This document shows, piece after piece, positions 33,736 to 42,698 of a stretch of DNA of 60,912 bases. A model generated the notes under the pieces. The model searched no databases. It saw only the letters and a list, made by a program, of their open reading frames with translations, and was not told where the DNA came from. The DNA lies in NCBI GenBank assembly GCA_011742915.1, contig JAAQTN010000032.1:1-60912 (forward strand). Reading direction: 5' to 3'. This stretch comes from Billgrantia desiderata (GTDB lineage Bacteria > Pseudomonadota > Gammaproteobacteria > Pseudomonadales > Halomonadaceae). The position numbers and the translations under genes are program-made. The stretch's first letter is position 1, and every line of letters begins with the position of its first letter.

Positions 33736-34388
33736 AGAATCTTCATCCTTCTCTCGATGAAGCGCAGCATTAGGGTCAGGCTGCCGGTCATGATCAGGTA
33801 CATGATGGCGATGGCACTCCAGATCTCCACGGCACGGAAATTGGCCGCCATGATTTCCTGCCCGGTTCGTGTCAGCTCACCGACGCCGATCACGATGAAC
33901 AGAGAAGTGTCCTTGAGGCTGATGATGAACTGGTTACCGAGAGGTGGAATCAACCGCCGAAAGGCGAGTGGCCCGACAATGTAGAGCAACACCTTCCAGC
34001 GGGGCAGGCCGAGAGCCAGCCCGGCCTCGGCGAGACCACGGCTGATCGATTGCAGGGAACCCCTGACGATCTCGGCAATGTAGGCGCCGGCATTGATCAC
34101 GATGGCTATCATTGCGGCGCTGAGCGGGTCGATGCGGATGCTGGCCAGCACGGGCAGTGCAAAGTAGAGGAACATCACCTGCACCACGATGGGGGTGCCG
34201 CGAATCACCTCGATGTATACCATTGCCGTGTAGTTGAGCAGCCAATTGCCGTAGGCGCGCATGATACCGGCGATGGCGCCTACCACCATGCCTCCGCACA
34301 GCCCCACTACGGTAATGAAGATCGTCATCTGCGCACCCTTGAGCAGTTGAGGCATGAAGGTGACGATGACGGACCAATCCGTATTCAT
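33732..34388 (-). CDS. Polar amino acid ABC transporter, permease
   Basis: A 218-residue inner-membrane protein with five transmembrane helices and the HisMQ/GlnP signature: [19 protein letters not shown], then the EAA loop [20 protein letters not shown] single permease gene means it acts as a homodimer. It sits 46 bases after the binding-protein gene. Confidence 0.95.
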   Translation of the reverse strand: MNTDWSVIVTFMPQLLKGAQMTIFITVVGLCGGMVVGAIAGIMRAYGNWLLNYTAMVYIEVIRGTPIVVQVMFLYFALPVLASIRIDPLSAAMIAIVINAGAYIAEIVRGSLQSISRGLAEAGLALGLPRWKVLLYIVGPLAFRRLIPPLGNQFIISLKDTSLFIVIGVGELTRTGQEIMAANFRAVEIWSAIAIMYLIMTGSLTLMLRFIERRMKIL

Positions 34389-34434
34389 TGGGAACCTCGA
34401 GATTCGTCAGGGGTGAGGAGCGCTGTGATCCGGC

Positions 34435-35175
34435 TCACTGGCCGGGACGGGTGCCGAACCAGGTCTCGTAGATATCGTCGTAGCGACCGTCCTCACGCAT
34501 GGCGGCAAGGGTGGCATTGACGTCTTCTACTAGGGGGCTGCCCTTGGGGAAGCCGATGCCGTACTCATGGGCCATCATCTGTTCCCCGACGGCTTTCACC
34601 TCGCCGTCTCCAGCGGTGGCGATGTAATAGAGCACGTTTGGCGTGTCGTGCATGGCGGCATCGACGCGACCGGTCCGTAACTCCAGGTAGGCGTTGTCGA
34701 TATTCGGCAGTAGCCGCAGCTCGGTCTCGGTGAAGTGCTCCTGAGCGTAATCGGCCGCCGAGGTGCCCATCCGCAGTGCCAGGGTGCGACCGGCCAAATC
34801 GTCGGTGCTCTCGATGTCGCTGTCCGCCGGTACCATCAGGGTGAAACCGCTGTCGTAGTAGCCGTCGGAGAAGTCGATCACCTCCTGACGGTCTGGGCGG
34901 ATGGTGATGCCAGCCAGCGCCACGTCGACCTGATTGGTCTGAAGCGCCGGGATGATGCCGGAGAAATCCATCGGGCGTAGCTCATACTCCCAGCCGTTCT
35001 CCTCGGCGATGGCTTCCCACATGTCGATGTCGAACCCGACGTACTCACCGTCCTTCATGAACTCGAATGGAACGAAGGCAGTATCGGTAGCGACGATCAG
35101 CTTGTCGGCAAAGGCAGTAGAGGCAAGGGCGAGGCTGGTCCCCATGGCGGCACACAGTATCTGCGTTTTCATCAT
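34435..35175 (-). CDS. Polar amino acid ABC transporter, periplasmic binding protein
   Basis: A 246-residue SBP of the GlnH/HisJ class (family 3) with a cleavable signal peptide ending near [26 protein letters not shown] and [24 protein letters not shown] are the family signatures, and [17 protein letters not shown] lies in the second lobe. The start is one of two adjacent ATGs (35175 or 35172), with GAGGAAG upstream. It is the first gene of the operon. The ligand is not readable; amino acids or their acylated forms are plausible. Confidence 0.93.
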   Translation of the reverse strand: MMKTQILCAAMGTSLALASTAFADKLIVATDTAFVPFEFMKDGEYVGFDIDMWEAIAEENGWEYELRPMDFSGIIPALQTNQVDVALAGITIRPDRQEVIDFSDGYYDSGFTLMVPADSDIESTDDLAGRTLALRMGTSAADYAQEHFTETELRLLPNIDNAYLELRTGRVDAAMHDTPNVLYYIATAGDGEVKAVGEQMMAHEYGIGFPKGSPLVEDVNATLAAMREDGRYDDIYETWFGTRPGQ

Positions 35176-35261
35176 GCTTCCTCGTTGGCGTTGTTGTTGA
35201 GTCGTGCAGCGCTGCTGTGGAACAAGGCTCGAGCAGAAGCCGTGCATACGAACCTTGCCTG

Positions 35262-35273
35262 CAAATATATTTG
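35262..35273. promoter_or_regulatory. Palindrome upstream of amino acid uptake operon
   Basis: CAAATATATTTG is a perfect 12-bp palindrome 87 bases before the binding-protein start, inside the most AT-rich patch of the region. It overlaps the likely promoter zone of the minus-strand operon and is a candidate operator, most simply for the RpiR regulator encoded at the end of the operon. The neighbouring bases also repeat TTGCATTGTGCATTG (35301-35315). Confidence 0.4.
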
Positions 35274-35461
35274 TACATAAAAAACAAAAGCGCAAGAAAT
35301 TTGCATTGTGCATTGCGTTGATTAGCAAGCGGGCATGAATGGCCCACTCTGGCCATACTGTTCATGTGGGCGGGCTTTCGAGCTTGCCCGGCTCCTCTTG
35401 AACGCCGATGGCCTGTCGATGGCATCGGTCGAAATCACAAGAACAGCAGAGAGGTTGCGTC

Positions 35462-36112
35462 ATGAAAGAAACTGCAGACACGCGGTGGGAGCGTTCCTGG
35501 AACTGGCCGTTCGCCGGGCTGTTGCTGGCGGCCTTGCTGGTGCTGACACTCGGCCAAACCGTTCACGCGCAGCAGGATGAAGCGACGGAAACCGACACGG
35601 AAGCGCAGGTCGAGGAGGCTGCCGATGAGACGACCGCCGACGAAGCCGCGGATGACACCACGGGGCAGGATGCTGCCGCGCTGGCTGAAGAGTTGGAAGA
35701 GCGTGAGCGCCAGTTGCGCGCGGCACAGCGGGAAATAGCCGCACTCCGTGCGCGCTTGCCCGCGGAAGAGGGCGGTGAGATCGACCTCGACGGCGCCTTG
35801 CGCTCGGCCAGCGTGACCATGGGCGCAATTCGTGCGACCCGTGCTGAGCTGATGCGAGCCGGGGCGCGCGATGAAGCCCTATTGGAAAGCATCGACGAGC
35901 TGGTCGAGGAGCTCGAGCGGGATCAGCGGCTGGTGGCGCGCGCGCTGGATGCCAACCTGTACCAGGTGCGCCGTGGCGATACCCTGGCCAGCATCGCCGG
36001 GCGCTTCTACGGTAGTTCCCAGCGCTGGCAGGAGTTGCATGAGGCCAACCGGCACGTGCTCGAGAATCCCGATCTCGTGTGGCCGGGGCTGACGCTCGTC
36101 GTTCCGCGTTGA
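35462..36112 (+). CDS. LysM-domain envelope protein with acidic coiled-coil
   Basis: A 216-residue protein with an N-terminal signal sequence or anchor (about residues 17-38), an acidic low-complexity stretch rich in Glu, Asp, Ala and Thr (about 40-75), a coiled coil (about 75-105 and 125-160) and a C-terminal LysM domain (about 168-216, LYQVRRGDTLASIAGRFYG). LysM binds peptidoglycan, so the protein probably links the membrane to the wall, like FimV-type C-termini. The ATG at 35462 has AGAGAGG upstream. It is monocistronic. Confidence 0.82.
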   Translation: MKETADTRWERSWNWPFAGLLLAALLVLTLGQTVHAQQDEATETDTEAQVEEAADETTADEAADDTTGQDAAALAEELEERERQLRAAQREIAALRARLPAEEGGEIDLDGALRSASVTMGAIRATRAELMRAGARDEALLESIDELVEELERDQRLVARALDANLYQVRRGDTLASIAGRFYGSSQRWQELHEANRHVLENPDLVWPGLTLVVPR

Positions 36113-36193
36113 TGGCCTCCGCCGTTGGCCTTGGGCCGGCGGCGGAGCGGTATGTTCGGACTTTATCGGGCCTAAGGGAGGGTCGAACGGGAC

Positions 36194-36547
36194 ATGAAAG
36201 CGAAACTGCAGCGCCGGGCTATCGTCGCAGGGCTGATGCTTGCAGGCCTCATGGCCTGCTCGGATGCCACGGACGAGCTGCGCGAGGTCACCCTGCCGGT
36301 GCTGGTCAACCAGGCCGAACAGCTCGACGGTACCAGAGTGCGCACCGAGGGCGTGGTGCGGCACTTCGAGGATCCGCTGCATTACTGGATCGAGGACGAG
36401 GACCTGAACCGGGTCGAAATATTTCCTCATGAGCAGATCGCGCCTCACCTGGGGGAAACGGTGCGCGTCGTCGGCAATTTCGAGTACTCTGCCACGGAAG
36501 GGCGTCGTTTGACGCTGGAGAGCGTCGAGCCAGCCGCAGGCCAGTAG
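36194..36547 (+). CDS. Small lipoprotein with OB-fold-like domain
   Basis: A 117-residue protein with a lipobox GLMAC (Cys22), so it is an outer- or inner-membrane lipoprotein. The mature part has beta-rich features of a small OB-fold: QLDGTRVRTEGVVRHFEDP, YWIEDEDLNRVEIFP and TVRVVGNFEYS. Function unknown. It lies 54 bases before the acyltransferase gene on the same strand. Confidence 0.75.
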   Translation: MKAKLQRRAIVAGLMLAGLMACSDATDELREVTLPVLVNQAEQLDGTRVRTEGVVRHFEDPLHYWIEDEDLNRVEIFPHEQIAPHLGETVRVVGNFEYSATEGRRLTLESVEPAAGQ

Positions 36548-36601
36548 ACCATGGCGGGTGGCGCGGTGGCATCAGGGAAGCACATCATTTAGGGAATCGC
36601 C

Positions 36602-37708
36602 ATGATCAGGCTCAACCAGCCGCCGCAGCTGCCGGCCTTGTCCGCCCGGGTGGATGCCATCGATTTGGCTCGCGGTATCGCCATCGCCCTGATGATACTC
36701 AGCCACACGGTCAGTGGCCTGCTCGGTATTCGCCAGGTGCCCGACTGGGGCATGGTACCGATCCATCTCATCACCAAATTCTCCTCCTCGCTGTTCATCA
36801 TGGTGTTCGGCATCGCCCTGGCAGTGGCTTTCCTGCCCAGGACGGGAGCGGCCGACTGGCCGCAGCGCAGGCTCAAGCTTATGCTGCGCGGGCTGGAAGT
36901 GCTGTTCTGGTACAAGGCACTGACCATCGTCGAGATGTTGCCCATGTTCACCACCCAGGACATCGTCGATGCGCTGCTCTATCAGCGCTTCGCCATCTGG
37001 GTGGAAATCCTCGGCTTCTATGCGCTGGCACTGCTGTGGATTCCCTGGGCCCTGCCGCTGTGGTGTCGCATGCCGCTGTGGTCGCGCTTGCTGGCGCCGG
37101 TTGCGGTCGGCGTGCTGTCGGTGATGCTCGAACGTCACTTCCACTTCTGGGACAGCGTGATTCTCAAGGCGCTGCTGGTGGAGGATGCCGACCACTACAC
37201 CTGGGGGCAGTTGGCACGGTTGCCGCTGGTCATGCTGGGTCTGCTGATCGGCGAGGCCATTCTGCGCTGTTACGGCGAGCCCTCGACCAGACGGCGCTTG
37301 GTCGCCGCTCTGGCAGGTGTGGGAGCGGTGTTCCTGCTGGGGTTCGTGGCGCTCTCTCTGCCCGAGCTCGACTCGGCACTGATGGCGGTGGCCTGGAACG
37401 CCGGCAAGCACCCCCCGGAGGTGCCCTTCATGCTGTTCAGCGTCGGCGGGGCGTTGATCATTCTGGCGCTGTGCTTGCTGGGCGGACGCTCGGCGGCGCT
37501 GTGGCTCAAGCCGCTCACCGTGATCGGCACGGATGCCCTGCGGGCGTTCATCTTCCACATCGTGGCGATTTTCCTGGTGCTGCGCTTGCTCTTCGACGCC
37601 TGGCAGGTCTACAGCTATCCGCAGGTGCTGGGCATCGGCCTGGCGCTGATACTGCTCGCGGCCGGCTGGATCGCCTTGATGCGCTGGTTCAGGGAGCACA
37701 GTCGATGA
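36602..37708 (+). CDS. Integral membrane acyltransferase (HGSNAT/acyltransferase-3-like)
   Basis: A 368-residue protein with about ten transmembrane helices. ARVDAIDLARGIAIALMILSHTV in the first helix carries the Asp-x-x-Arg-Gly and His that mark acyltransferase-3 and related heparan-alpha-glucosaminide N-acetyltransferase-like families. These move acyl groups to periplasmic sugars or lipids. The target here is unknown. It is 54 bases after the lipoprotein gene and 37 bases before a serine hydrolase gene, possibly one envelope-related transcript. Confidence 0.75.
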   Translation: MIRLNQPPQLPALSARVDAIDLARGIAIALMILSHTVSGLLGIRQVPDWGMVPIHLITKFSSSLFIMVFGIALAVAFLPRTGAADWPQRRLKLMLRGLEVLFWYKALTIVEMLPMFTTQDIVDALLYQRFAIWVEILGFYALALLWIPWALPLWCRMPLWSRLLAPVAVGVLSVMLERHFHFWDSVILKALLVEDADHYTWGQLARLPLVMLGLLIGEAILRCYGEPSTRRRLVAALAGVGAVFLLGFVALSLPELDSALMAVAWNAGKHPPEVPFMLFSVGGALIILALCLLGGRSAALWLKPLTVIGTDALRAFIFHIVAIFLVLRLLFDAWQVYSYPQVLGIGLALILLAAGWIALMRWFREHSR

Positions 37709-37745
37709 GGGTGGTGAAACAAGGACGATGAAAGAAGGACGATAG

Positions 37746-38834
37746 ATGAAGGGCAGGTGGGTCACGCAAGGACTGTTGCTGCTGGCCATGGCGCTACCTT
37801 CCATGGCCATGGCTCAGCCGAGCTGGGCGGAGCAGGTCGACGCCCGCCCGGAGCCGGCCTGGGCGGAGCGTCTGGAAGCCAGGCTGGCGCTGCTCGAGGC
37901 CGGCTATGCTGGCGAGATCGGGGTGCATGTCCGCGAGCTCGAAAGCGGTTCGCGCCTGGGCTGGCGCGACGACGAGTACTGGTACCTGGCCTCGCTGGTC
38001 AAGCTGCCGGTGGCGATCGAGCTGATGGCGCGGGTCGAGGCCGGCGAGATGTCACTCGAGGATCGCCTCACGCTACAGCGCAGCGATTACGTCGACGGTG
38101 CCGGCTCCACCAACTGGGCGTCTCCTGGCAGTGCCTTGCCGCTGCGACGGCTGCTGGAGTCGATGATGATCGTCAGCGACAACACCGCCAGCGACATGCT
38201 GATACGCCACCTGGGCCTGGAGAGCGTCAATTATCGTGCCCGGCATCTGACGCCGCCCGGTGGGCTGGGGCCTATCACCACGCTGGTCGACGTGCGGCGC
38301 CATGCCTATGCCAACGTGCACCCCAGCGCCTTCGCCCTCGGCGGCATGGATTTCATCGAACTGCGCAAGCGGCAAAGCGATGCCGCCCGTCTGGCATGGC
38401 TGCGTCAGCGCCTCGGCCTGACACCGCAGCAGTTGCAGGTACCGAGCATCGATCAGGCCTTCCAGCTCTACTACGCCACCGATCTCAACGCCGGTCGGCT
38501 GGATGCCTTCGCTGACCTGCTGGAGGCGCTCGCCGAAGGTCGCGCCCTGGGCACGCAAGCCACCGCCGAGCTGCTGGGCATCATGGCGCGTACCACCAGC
38601 GGTGAACGGCGCCTGAAGGCCGGCCTCGGCCGCGACATTCGTCTGGCCCACAAGACCGGCACCCAGCATCGCCGCGTTTGCGATGCCGGCATCGCCACCC
38701 AGGGCTATGGCGACGATGCCCGCCGTGTGGTGATCGTTGCCTGCGTGCGGGGTGAGCTGGATCTGGCGCGCAATGAGCAGATCCTGGCAGCGGTGGGGCG
38801 GGCCGTTCGCGAGGCGGGTGCGTTTGAACATTGA
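37746..38834 (+). CDS. Exported serine hydrolase, class A beta-lactamase-like
   Basis: A 362-residue protein with a signal peptide (cleavage near AMAQ, residue 24). All three penicillin-recognising motifs are present: ASLVK (Ser83, Lys86), SDN (144-146) and HKTG (303-305). The Glu-x-x-Leu-Asn omega-loop of true class A beta-lactamases is not seen at the expected distance; the segment instead reads ARHLTPPGGLGPITTLVD. A DD-peptidase or other cell-wall amidase-type role is more likely than drug resistance. AAGGA precedes the start. Confidence 0.82.
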   Translation: MKGRWVTQGLLLLAMALPSMAMAQPSWAEQVDARPEPAWAERLEARLALLEAGYAGEIGVHVRELESGSRLGWRDDEYWYLASLVKLPVAIELMARVEAGEMSLEDRLTLQRSDYVDGAGSTNWASPGSALPLRRLLESMMIVSDNTASDMLIRHLGLESVNYRARHLTPPGGLGPITTLVDVRRHAYANVHPSAFALGGMDFIELRKRQSDAARLAWLRQRLGLTPQQLQVPSIDQAFQLYYATDLNAGRLDAFADLLEALAEGRALGTQATAELLGIMARTTSGERRLKAGLGRDIRLAHKTGTQHRRVCDAGIATQGYGDDARRVVIVACVRGELDLARNEQILAAVGRAVREAGAFEH

Positions 38835-38877
38835 ACCGTCTGCGACCAAAGTCTACTTCATGCCGGCCCGTTCGTGA

Positions 38878-38906
38878 TTGACACCTCCCGCGTGCCTGGC
38901 TAGTCT
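38878..38906 (+). promoter_or_regulatory. Strong sigma-70 promoter for the gluconate operon
   Basis: TTGACA (38878-38883) and TAGTCT (38901-38906) are separated by exactly 17 bases. The predicted start is near 38913, about 120 bases before the TRAP binding-protein gene. A GntR-type operator sits immediately downstream. Confidence 0.7.
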
Positions 38907-38919
38907 TTCCTACATCGAA

Positions 38920-38933
38920 TGTTACCGGTAACA
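38920..38933. promoter_or_regulatory. GntR-type operator (gluconate repressor box)
   Basis: TGTTACCGGTAACA is a perfect 14-bp palindrome flanked by AA and AT, closely matching the E. coli gluconate-repressor consensus ATGTTA-N4-TAACAT. It lies just after the predicted transcript start, a roadblock position. The LacI-family gene at the end of this operon is the obvious cognate repressor. Confidence 0.75.
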
Positions 38934-39036
38934 ATGGCTGCATTTAACAAGAGCCACATTCGACGCTCGAGGCCACACGCCATCGGGGAGATGCCAAGAC
39001 GTGCCAACACACAACGACAATCGACTGGAGTCCGCC

Positions 39037-40107
39037 ATGACCATTTTCTGGCGCAATACCCTCACGCTAGCCGGTGCGGCTACGCTCTCACTGGGCATTG
39101 CCTACGCACAGACCCCCGACCTCTCCGACCCGCCTGTCATTGAGGGCGAGGTGGTGGGCGACCACGGCAGTCACACGCTGCGCATGGGGCTCGGTCTGTC
39201 CGATACCTCGCCGCAGTACCTGTCCAGCCGTTATTTCGCTGACATCCTCGAACAGCGCACCGAAGGCCGCATTACCGTCAACATCTTCCCCAACAGCCAG
39301 TTGGGCGACGACGTGCAGATGATGGAGATGCTGCAGACCGGCTCGCTGGACATGAGCTATCCCTCCTCGTCGCCAGCTACCACTTACGTCCAGGAGCTGG
39401 CCGTGTTCGATTTGCCGTTCCTGCTGCCGAGTCGTGAAGCGGCCATCGCCGTAATGCAGAGCGACACCGCCCAGCGCATGCTCGATGCCTTCGAAGGCAC
39501 CGGTATCAAGGCGCTGACCTTCTCCGAGAACGGCTACCGCCAGCTCACCAACAGTGCACGAGCGGTTGAGTCGCCGGAGGACGTGGCGGGGCTCGACGTG
39601 CGCGGTCTGAGTGTGCGCACCATGGAGAACCCCGTTCACCTGTCGATCTGGGAAACCCTGGGTGCCAACCCTACGCCGATGGCCTTCGGCGAGCTGTTCT
39701 CCGCCATGGAGCAGGGCGTGGTCGATGGTCAGGAGAACCCCTGGAGCACCATCCTGACCTCCAACTTCTACGAGGTGCAGGACTACGGCTCCGAGACCCG
39801 CCACGTCTACACGCCCTTCATCATGATGATGTCGCAGCGTACCTGGGACCGTCTGGCGCCGGAGTATCAGGAGCTGGTGCAGGAGGCGGCGCGTCAGTCG
39901 GCCGAGTACGAGATTCAGCTGTCGACCGAATACGACGATTGGGCGCGCGAGCAGCTCGAGGAGCGTGGCATGCAGATCACGCGGCTCGACGACGACCAGA
40001 TCGCCGCTTTCCAGGAGGCCGTGCAGCCGGTCTACGACCGCTGGGCGCCGCGTATCGGCGAGGATCTGATCGCCGAAATCCAGTCCATCGTCGACGCCAC
40101 CCAGTAA
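39037..40107 (+). CDS. dctP: TRAP transporter solute-binding protein (DctP), gluconate-type
   Basis: A 356-residue periplasmic binding protein with a signal peptide ending near IAYA. DctP-family hallmarks are visible: RITVNIFPNSQLGDDVQMME, MSYPSSS, VFDLPFLLPSREAA and FGELFSAMEQGVVDGQENP. Context, not sequence, gives the ligand: the following genes are the TRAP membrane subunits, gluconokinase and a GntR-like repressor, so gluconate or a related sugar acid is inferred. GGAG lies five bases before the ATG at 39037; the frame from 39001 adds a non-hydrophobic head. Confidence 0.9.
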   Translation: MTIFWRNTLTLAGAATLSLGIAYAQTPDLSDPPVIEGEVVGDHGSHTLRMGLGLSDTSPQYLSSRYFADILEQRTEGRITVNIFPNSQLGDDVQMMEMLQTGSLDMSYPSSSPATTYVQELAVFDLPFLLPSREAAIAVMQSDTAQRMLDAFEGTGIKALTFSENGYRQLTNSARAVESPEDVAGLDVRGLSVRTMENPVHLSIWETLGANPTPMAFGELFSAMEQGVVDGQENPWSTILTSNFYEVQDYGSETRHVYTPFIMMMSQRTWDRLAPEYQELVQEAARQSAEYEIQLSTEYDDWAREQLEERGMQITRLDDDQIAAFQEAVQPVYDRWAPRIGEDLIAEIQSIVDATQ

Positions 40108-40171
40108 TTCACCCATCCGTCTGAACTTGCAGGAGCAGGGGGGCTTCCCCTGCTCCTGCTCGGAGCGCCGC

Positions 40172-40762
40172 ATGACTTCCCCCAATCCCCTGCCCGACGA
40201 GGCGAGCGCCTATCTGGCCGACCCTCGGCGCGAGCCGCTCGAACTCGATATCGAAGGTGGCCGTGGTCCGGCTCCGTTTCGCTGGCTCACCCGCTTCATG
40301 GAGCACCTGATCGCCACGATCCTGGTGGCGCTGATCGTCTCGGTGTCGGCCAACGTCATCGGACGCTCGCTGCTCAATCGCTCGCTGCCCTGGGCCGATG
40401 AGCTGGCCCGCATGCTGTTCATCTGGCTGATCTTCATCGGTGCCGCGGCGGCTTTCGCCCGCTACGAGCACATTGCCGTCGACTTTCTCGTCCGCCGGCT
40501 GCAGCCGCGGGCTGCCTACGTGCTCTACCTGCTGCAGCATCTGATCATCGCCACGCTGATGGGCATCATGGTATGGGGCGGCTATCTGGTCATGTCACGC
40601 TCCACCGGGCGAACCGCCATCCTTGGTGTGCCCTGGAACCTGATCAACGTCTCGCTGGTGCTCTGCTCGCTGTTCATCGTCGCCGTTGCGCTGTGGCGGG
40701 CGTGGCAGTGCCTGCGTTTGATTCGCAACCCGGATATCGACCAACCTCAGGCGGGAGACTGA
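40172..40762 (+). CDS. dctQ: TRAP transporter small permease (DctQ)
   Basis: A 196-residue protein with an N-terminal cytoplasmic tail of about 35 residues and four transmembrane helices. NVIGRSLLNRSLPWADELAR and IGAAAAFARYEHIAVDFLV are the DctQ signatures. It pairs with the large permease encoded four bases downstream. GGAG precedes the start at 40172; a TTG or ATG at 40127 would add a Cys-rich head and is less likely. Confidence 0.9.
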   Translation: MTSPNPLPDEASAYLADPRREPLELDIEGGRGPAPFRWLTRFMEHLIATILVALIVSVSANVIGRSLLNRSLPWADELARMLFIWLIFIGAAAAFARYEHIAVDFLVRRLQPRAAYVLYLLQHLIIATLMGIMVWGGYLVMSRSTGRTAILGVPWNLINVSLVLCSLFIVAVALWRAWQCLRLIRNPDIDQPQAGD

Positions 40763-40765
40763 ACC

Positions 40766-42049
40766 ATGCTGTGGATCTTTCTGGGCATCCTGTTCGCCTC
40801 CATCGCCATAGGGCTGCCGATTGCCTTCGGTCTCGGCGTGGCTGCCGTGGTCCTGGCCATCCTCTCCGACATTCCGCTGTCGATCCTGATCGAGCAGTCG
40901 ATCCGTGGGGTCAACAATTTTCCGCTGCTGGCCATTCCTTTCTTCATTCTGGTGGGTGAGGTGATGAGTCACGGCGGCATCGCCCGTCGCCTGATGGAGC
41001 TGGCCGGTGCGCTGGTGGGCTTCGTACGTGGCGGGCTGGGGCAGGTCGCCATCACCGGCTCGATGTTCTTCGGCGGTATCAGCGGCTCGGCGGTGGCCGA
41101 TACCGCGGCCACCGGTTCGATGATGATTCCCTCGATGAAGCAGCAGGGCTATTCCGCGCCGCATGCCACGGCGATCAATACCGTCTCCTCGGTCATCGGT
41201 ATCATCATTCCGCCCTCGATCCCGCTGATCCTGTTCGGCATCGTCACCGAGACCTCGATCAGCCGCCTGTTCATCGCCGGTATCGTGCCGGGCCTGATGA
41301 TCGGCTTCGCCCTGATGGTGACCACGTTCATCATGGCCAGCATCGAACACGCGGGGCAGACCCGCCGCTTCGAGCTGGGTCGCCTGTGGCGGGCGTTCAA
41401 GTCGGCCTGGCTGGCGCTGGTGCTGCCGGTGATCGTGATCGGCGGCATCATCGGCGGCGTATTCACCGCTACCGAAGCGGCAGTGGTGGCGCTGCTCTAT
41501 TCACTGTTCATTTCGATGGTGTTCTACCGCGAGTTCCACCCGCGCGAGCTGTGGGGCATGTTGATCCGCACCGCCCGACTGACCGGCATGGTGCTGCTGC
41601 TGTTGGCCTTCGCCACCGTCATCGCCTGGTTCCTGACCATCAACATGGTGCCGCAGACCCTGGTCCGCCAGGTGCAGGCGATCACCGAAGAGCCGTTCCT
41701 GCTGCTGCTGATCGTGGCGGCGCTGCTGCTGCTGGTGGGCTTCGTCATGGACCTGACTCCGGCGATGGTGATCATGGCGCCGATGCTCACGCCGATCGTC
41801 ACCTCGGTGGGGGTCGACCCGGTCTACTTCGGCGTGCTGATGGCCTTCATTCTCGGCATCGGCCTGTTGACCCCGCCGGTGGGCACCTGCCTTTACGTGG
41901 GCTGCGGCGTCGGCAGGGTCAGCATGGAGCAACTGGTCAGGGCGATGCTGCCCTACTATGCGGCGCTGCTGGTGGTGCTGGTGGTGCTGATCGCCTTTCC
42001 GGGCATCGTGACCTGGCTGCCCGATCTGACCGCCGTACGCGGCAACTGA
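40766..42049 (+). CDS. dctM: TRAP transporter large permease (DctM)
   Basis: A 427-residue protein with about 12 transmembrane helices typical of the TRAP-T DctM family: FGLGVAAVVLAILS, FFILVGEVMSHGGIARRL, MFFGGISGSAVADTAATGSM and AFILGIGLLTPPVGTCLYV. It carries the Na+-coupled translocation pathway. Confidence 0.95.
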   Translation: MLWIFLGILFASIAIGLPIAFGLGVAAVVLAILSDIPLSILIEQSIRGVNNFPLLAIPFFILVGEVMSHGGIARRLMELAGALVGFVRGGLGQVAITGSMFFGGISGSAVADTAATGSMMIPSMKQQGYSAPHATAINTVSSVIGIIIPPSIPLILFGIVTETSISRLFIAGIVPGLMIGFALMVTTFIMASIEHAGQTRRFELGRLWRAFKSAWLALVLPVIVIGGIIGGVFTATEAAVVALLYSLFISMVFYREFHPRELWGMLIRTARLTGMVLLLLAFATVIAWFLTINMVPQTLVRQVQAITEEPFLLLLIVAALLLLVGFVMDLTPAMVIMAPMLTPIVTSVGVDPVYFGVLMAFILGIGLLTPPVGTCLYVGCGVGRVSMEQLVRAMLPYYAALLVVLVVLIAFPGIVTWLPDLTAVRGN

Positions 42050-42064
42050 GCACAGGGTGAACGC

Positions 42065-42583
42065 GTGAAGGACGTAACCTACCGCATCGTGGTGATGGGG
42101 GTGTCGGGCTCGGGCAAGTCGTGCGTCGGCGCGCTGCTTGCCCGCCGTCTCGGCGTCGCCTTCATCGACGGCGACGACTACCATTCGCCGACCAGCGTCG
42201 CCAAGATGGCCGGCGGCATTCCGCTCGACGATGAGGATCGCCGCGAGTGGCTCGGGGCCTTGGCAAACTTGATCGGCGATCATCGTCGCCGCGATGCGTC
42301 CCTGGTGGTGGCCTGCTCGGCGCTCAAGCATCGCTACCGTGAACTGTTGCGGCAAGGCGACCCGGAGCTCGTGTTCCTGTTTCTCCAGGGAGAGCGCGCC
42401 CAACTGCGTGAACGCCTGGCAGCCAGGGAGGCGCACTTCTTCCGCGGCGATGCGATGCTCGACAGTCAGCTGCGCGATCTCGAGGCGCCCGCTGTGCATG
42501 AGGCCGTGACCTGCGGTATTGGAGATGCACCGGAGGTCATCGTCGACACCTTTCTCGAGGCCTTGCCACACTGCCGAGGCTGA
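42065..42583 (+). CDS. gntK: Gluconokinase
   Basis: A 172-residue protein of the GntK/IdnK P-loop family. Walker A is GVSGSGKS (12-19), followed by the substrate motif FIDGDDYHS, then CSALKHRYRELLR and FLFLQGERAQLRERLAAR. It phosphorylates D-gluconate to 6-phosphogluconate, feeding the Entner-Doudoroff or pentose phosphate pathway. A GTG start with AGGGTG upstream is used. It is cotranscribed with the TRAP genes (15-base gap). Confidence 0.95.
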   Translation: MKDVTYRIVVMGVSGSGKSCVGALLARRLGVAFIDGDDYHSPTSVAKMAGGIPLDDEDRREWLGALANLIGDHRRRDASLVVACSALKHRYRELLRQGDPELVFLFLQGERAQLRERLAAREAHFFRGDAMLDSQLRDLEAPAVHEAVTCGIGDAPEVIVDTFLEALPHCRG

Positions 42584-42698
42584 CGGCTCGGAGCGGTTGG
42601 GCTGGGCAGCGTGGCCTGAGGAACTCCGGTATCATGCGTTGCTTTGCCGATATCGACCACGGGATGCTGGCAGGCCCAATTACCGTCAGCGGGGAATC

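Noticed and set aside
36572..37810. 412-codon minus-strand frame antisense to the acyltransferase gene
   Set aside because: Low-complexity His/Gln/Arg translation, no ribosome site, and the other strand shows clear transmembrane and acyltransferase features.
37746..38834. Beta-lactam resistance gene
   Set aside because: The motif set fits serine hydrolases in general, and the omega-loop Glu needed for class A resistance enzymes is not seen.
41501..42571. Minus-strand frame across the TRAP permease and gluconokinase genes
   Set aside because: His/Gln-rich translation typical of antisense GC-rich frames; both plus-strand genes have full motif sets.
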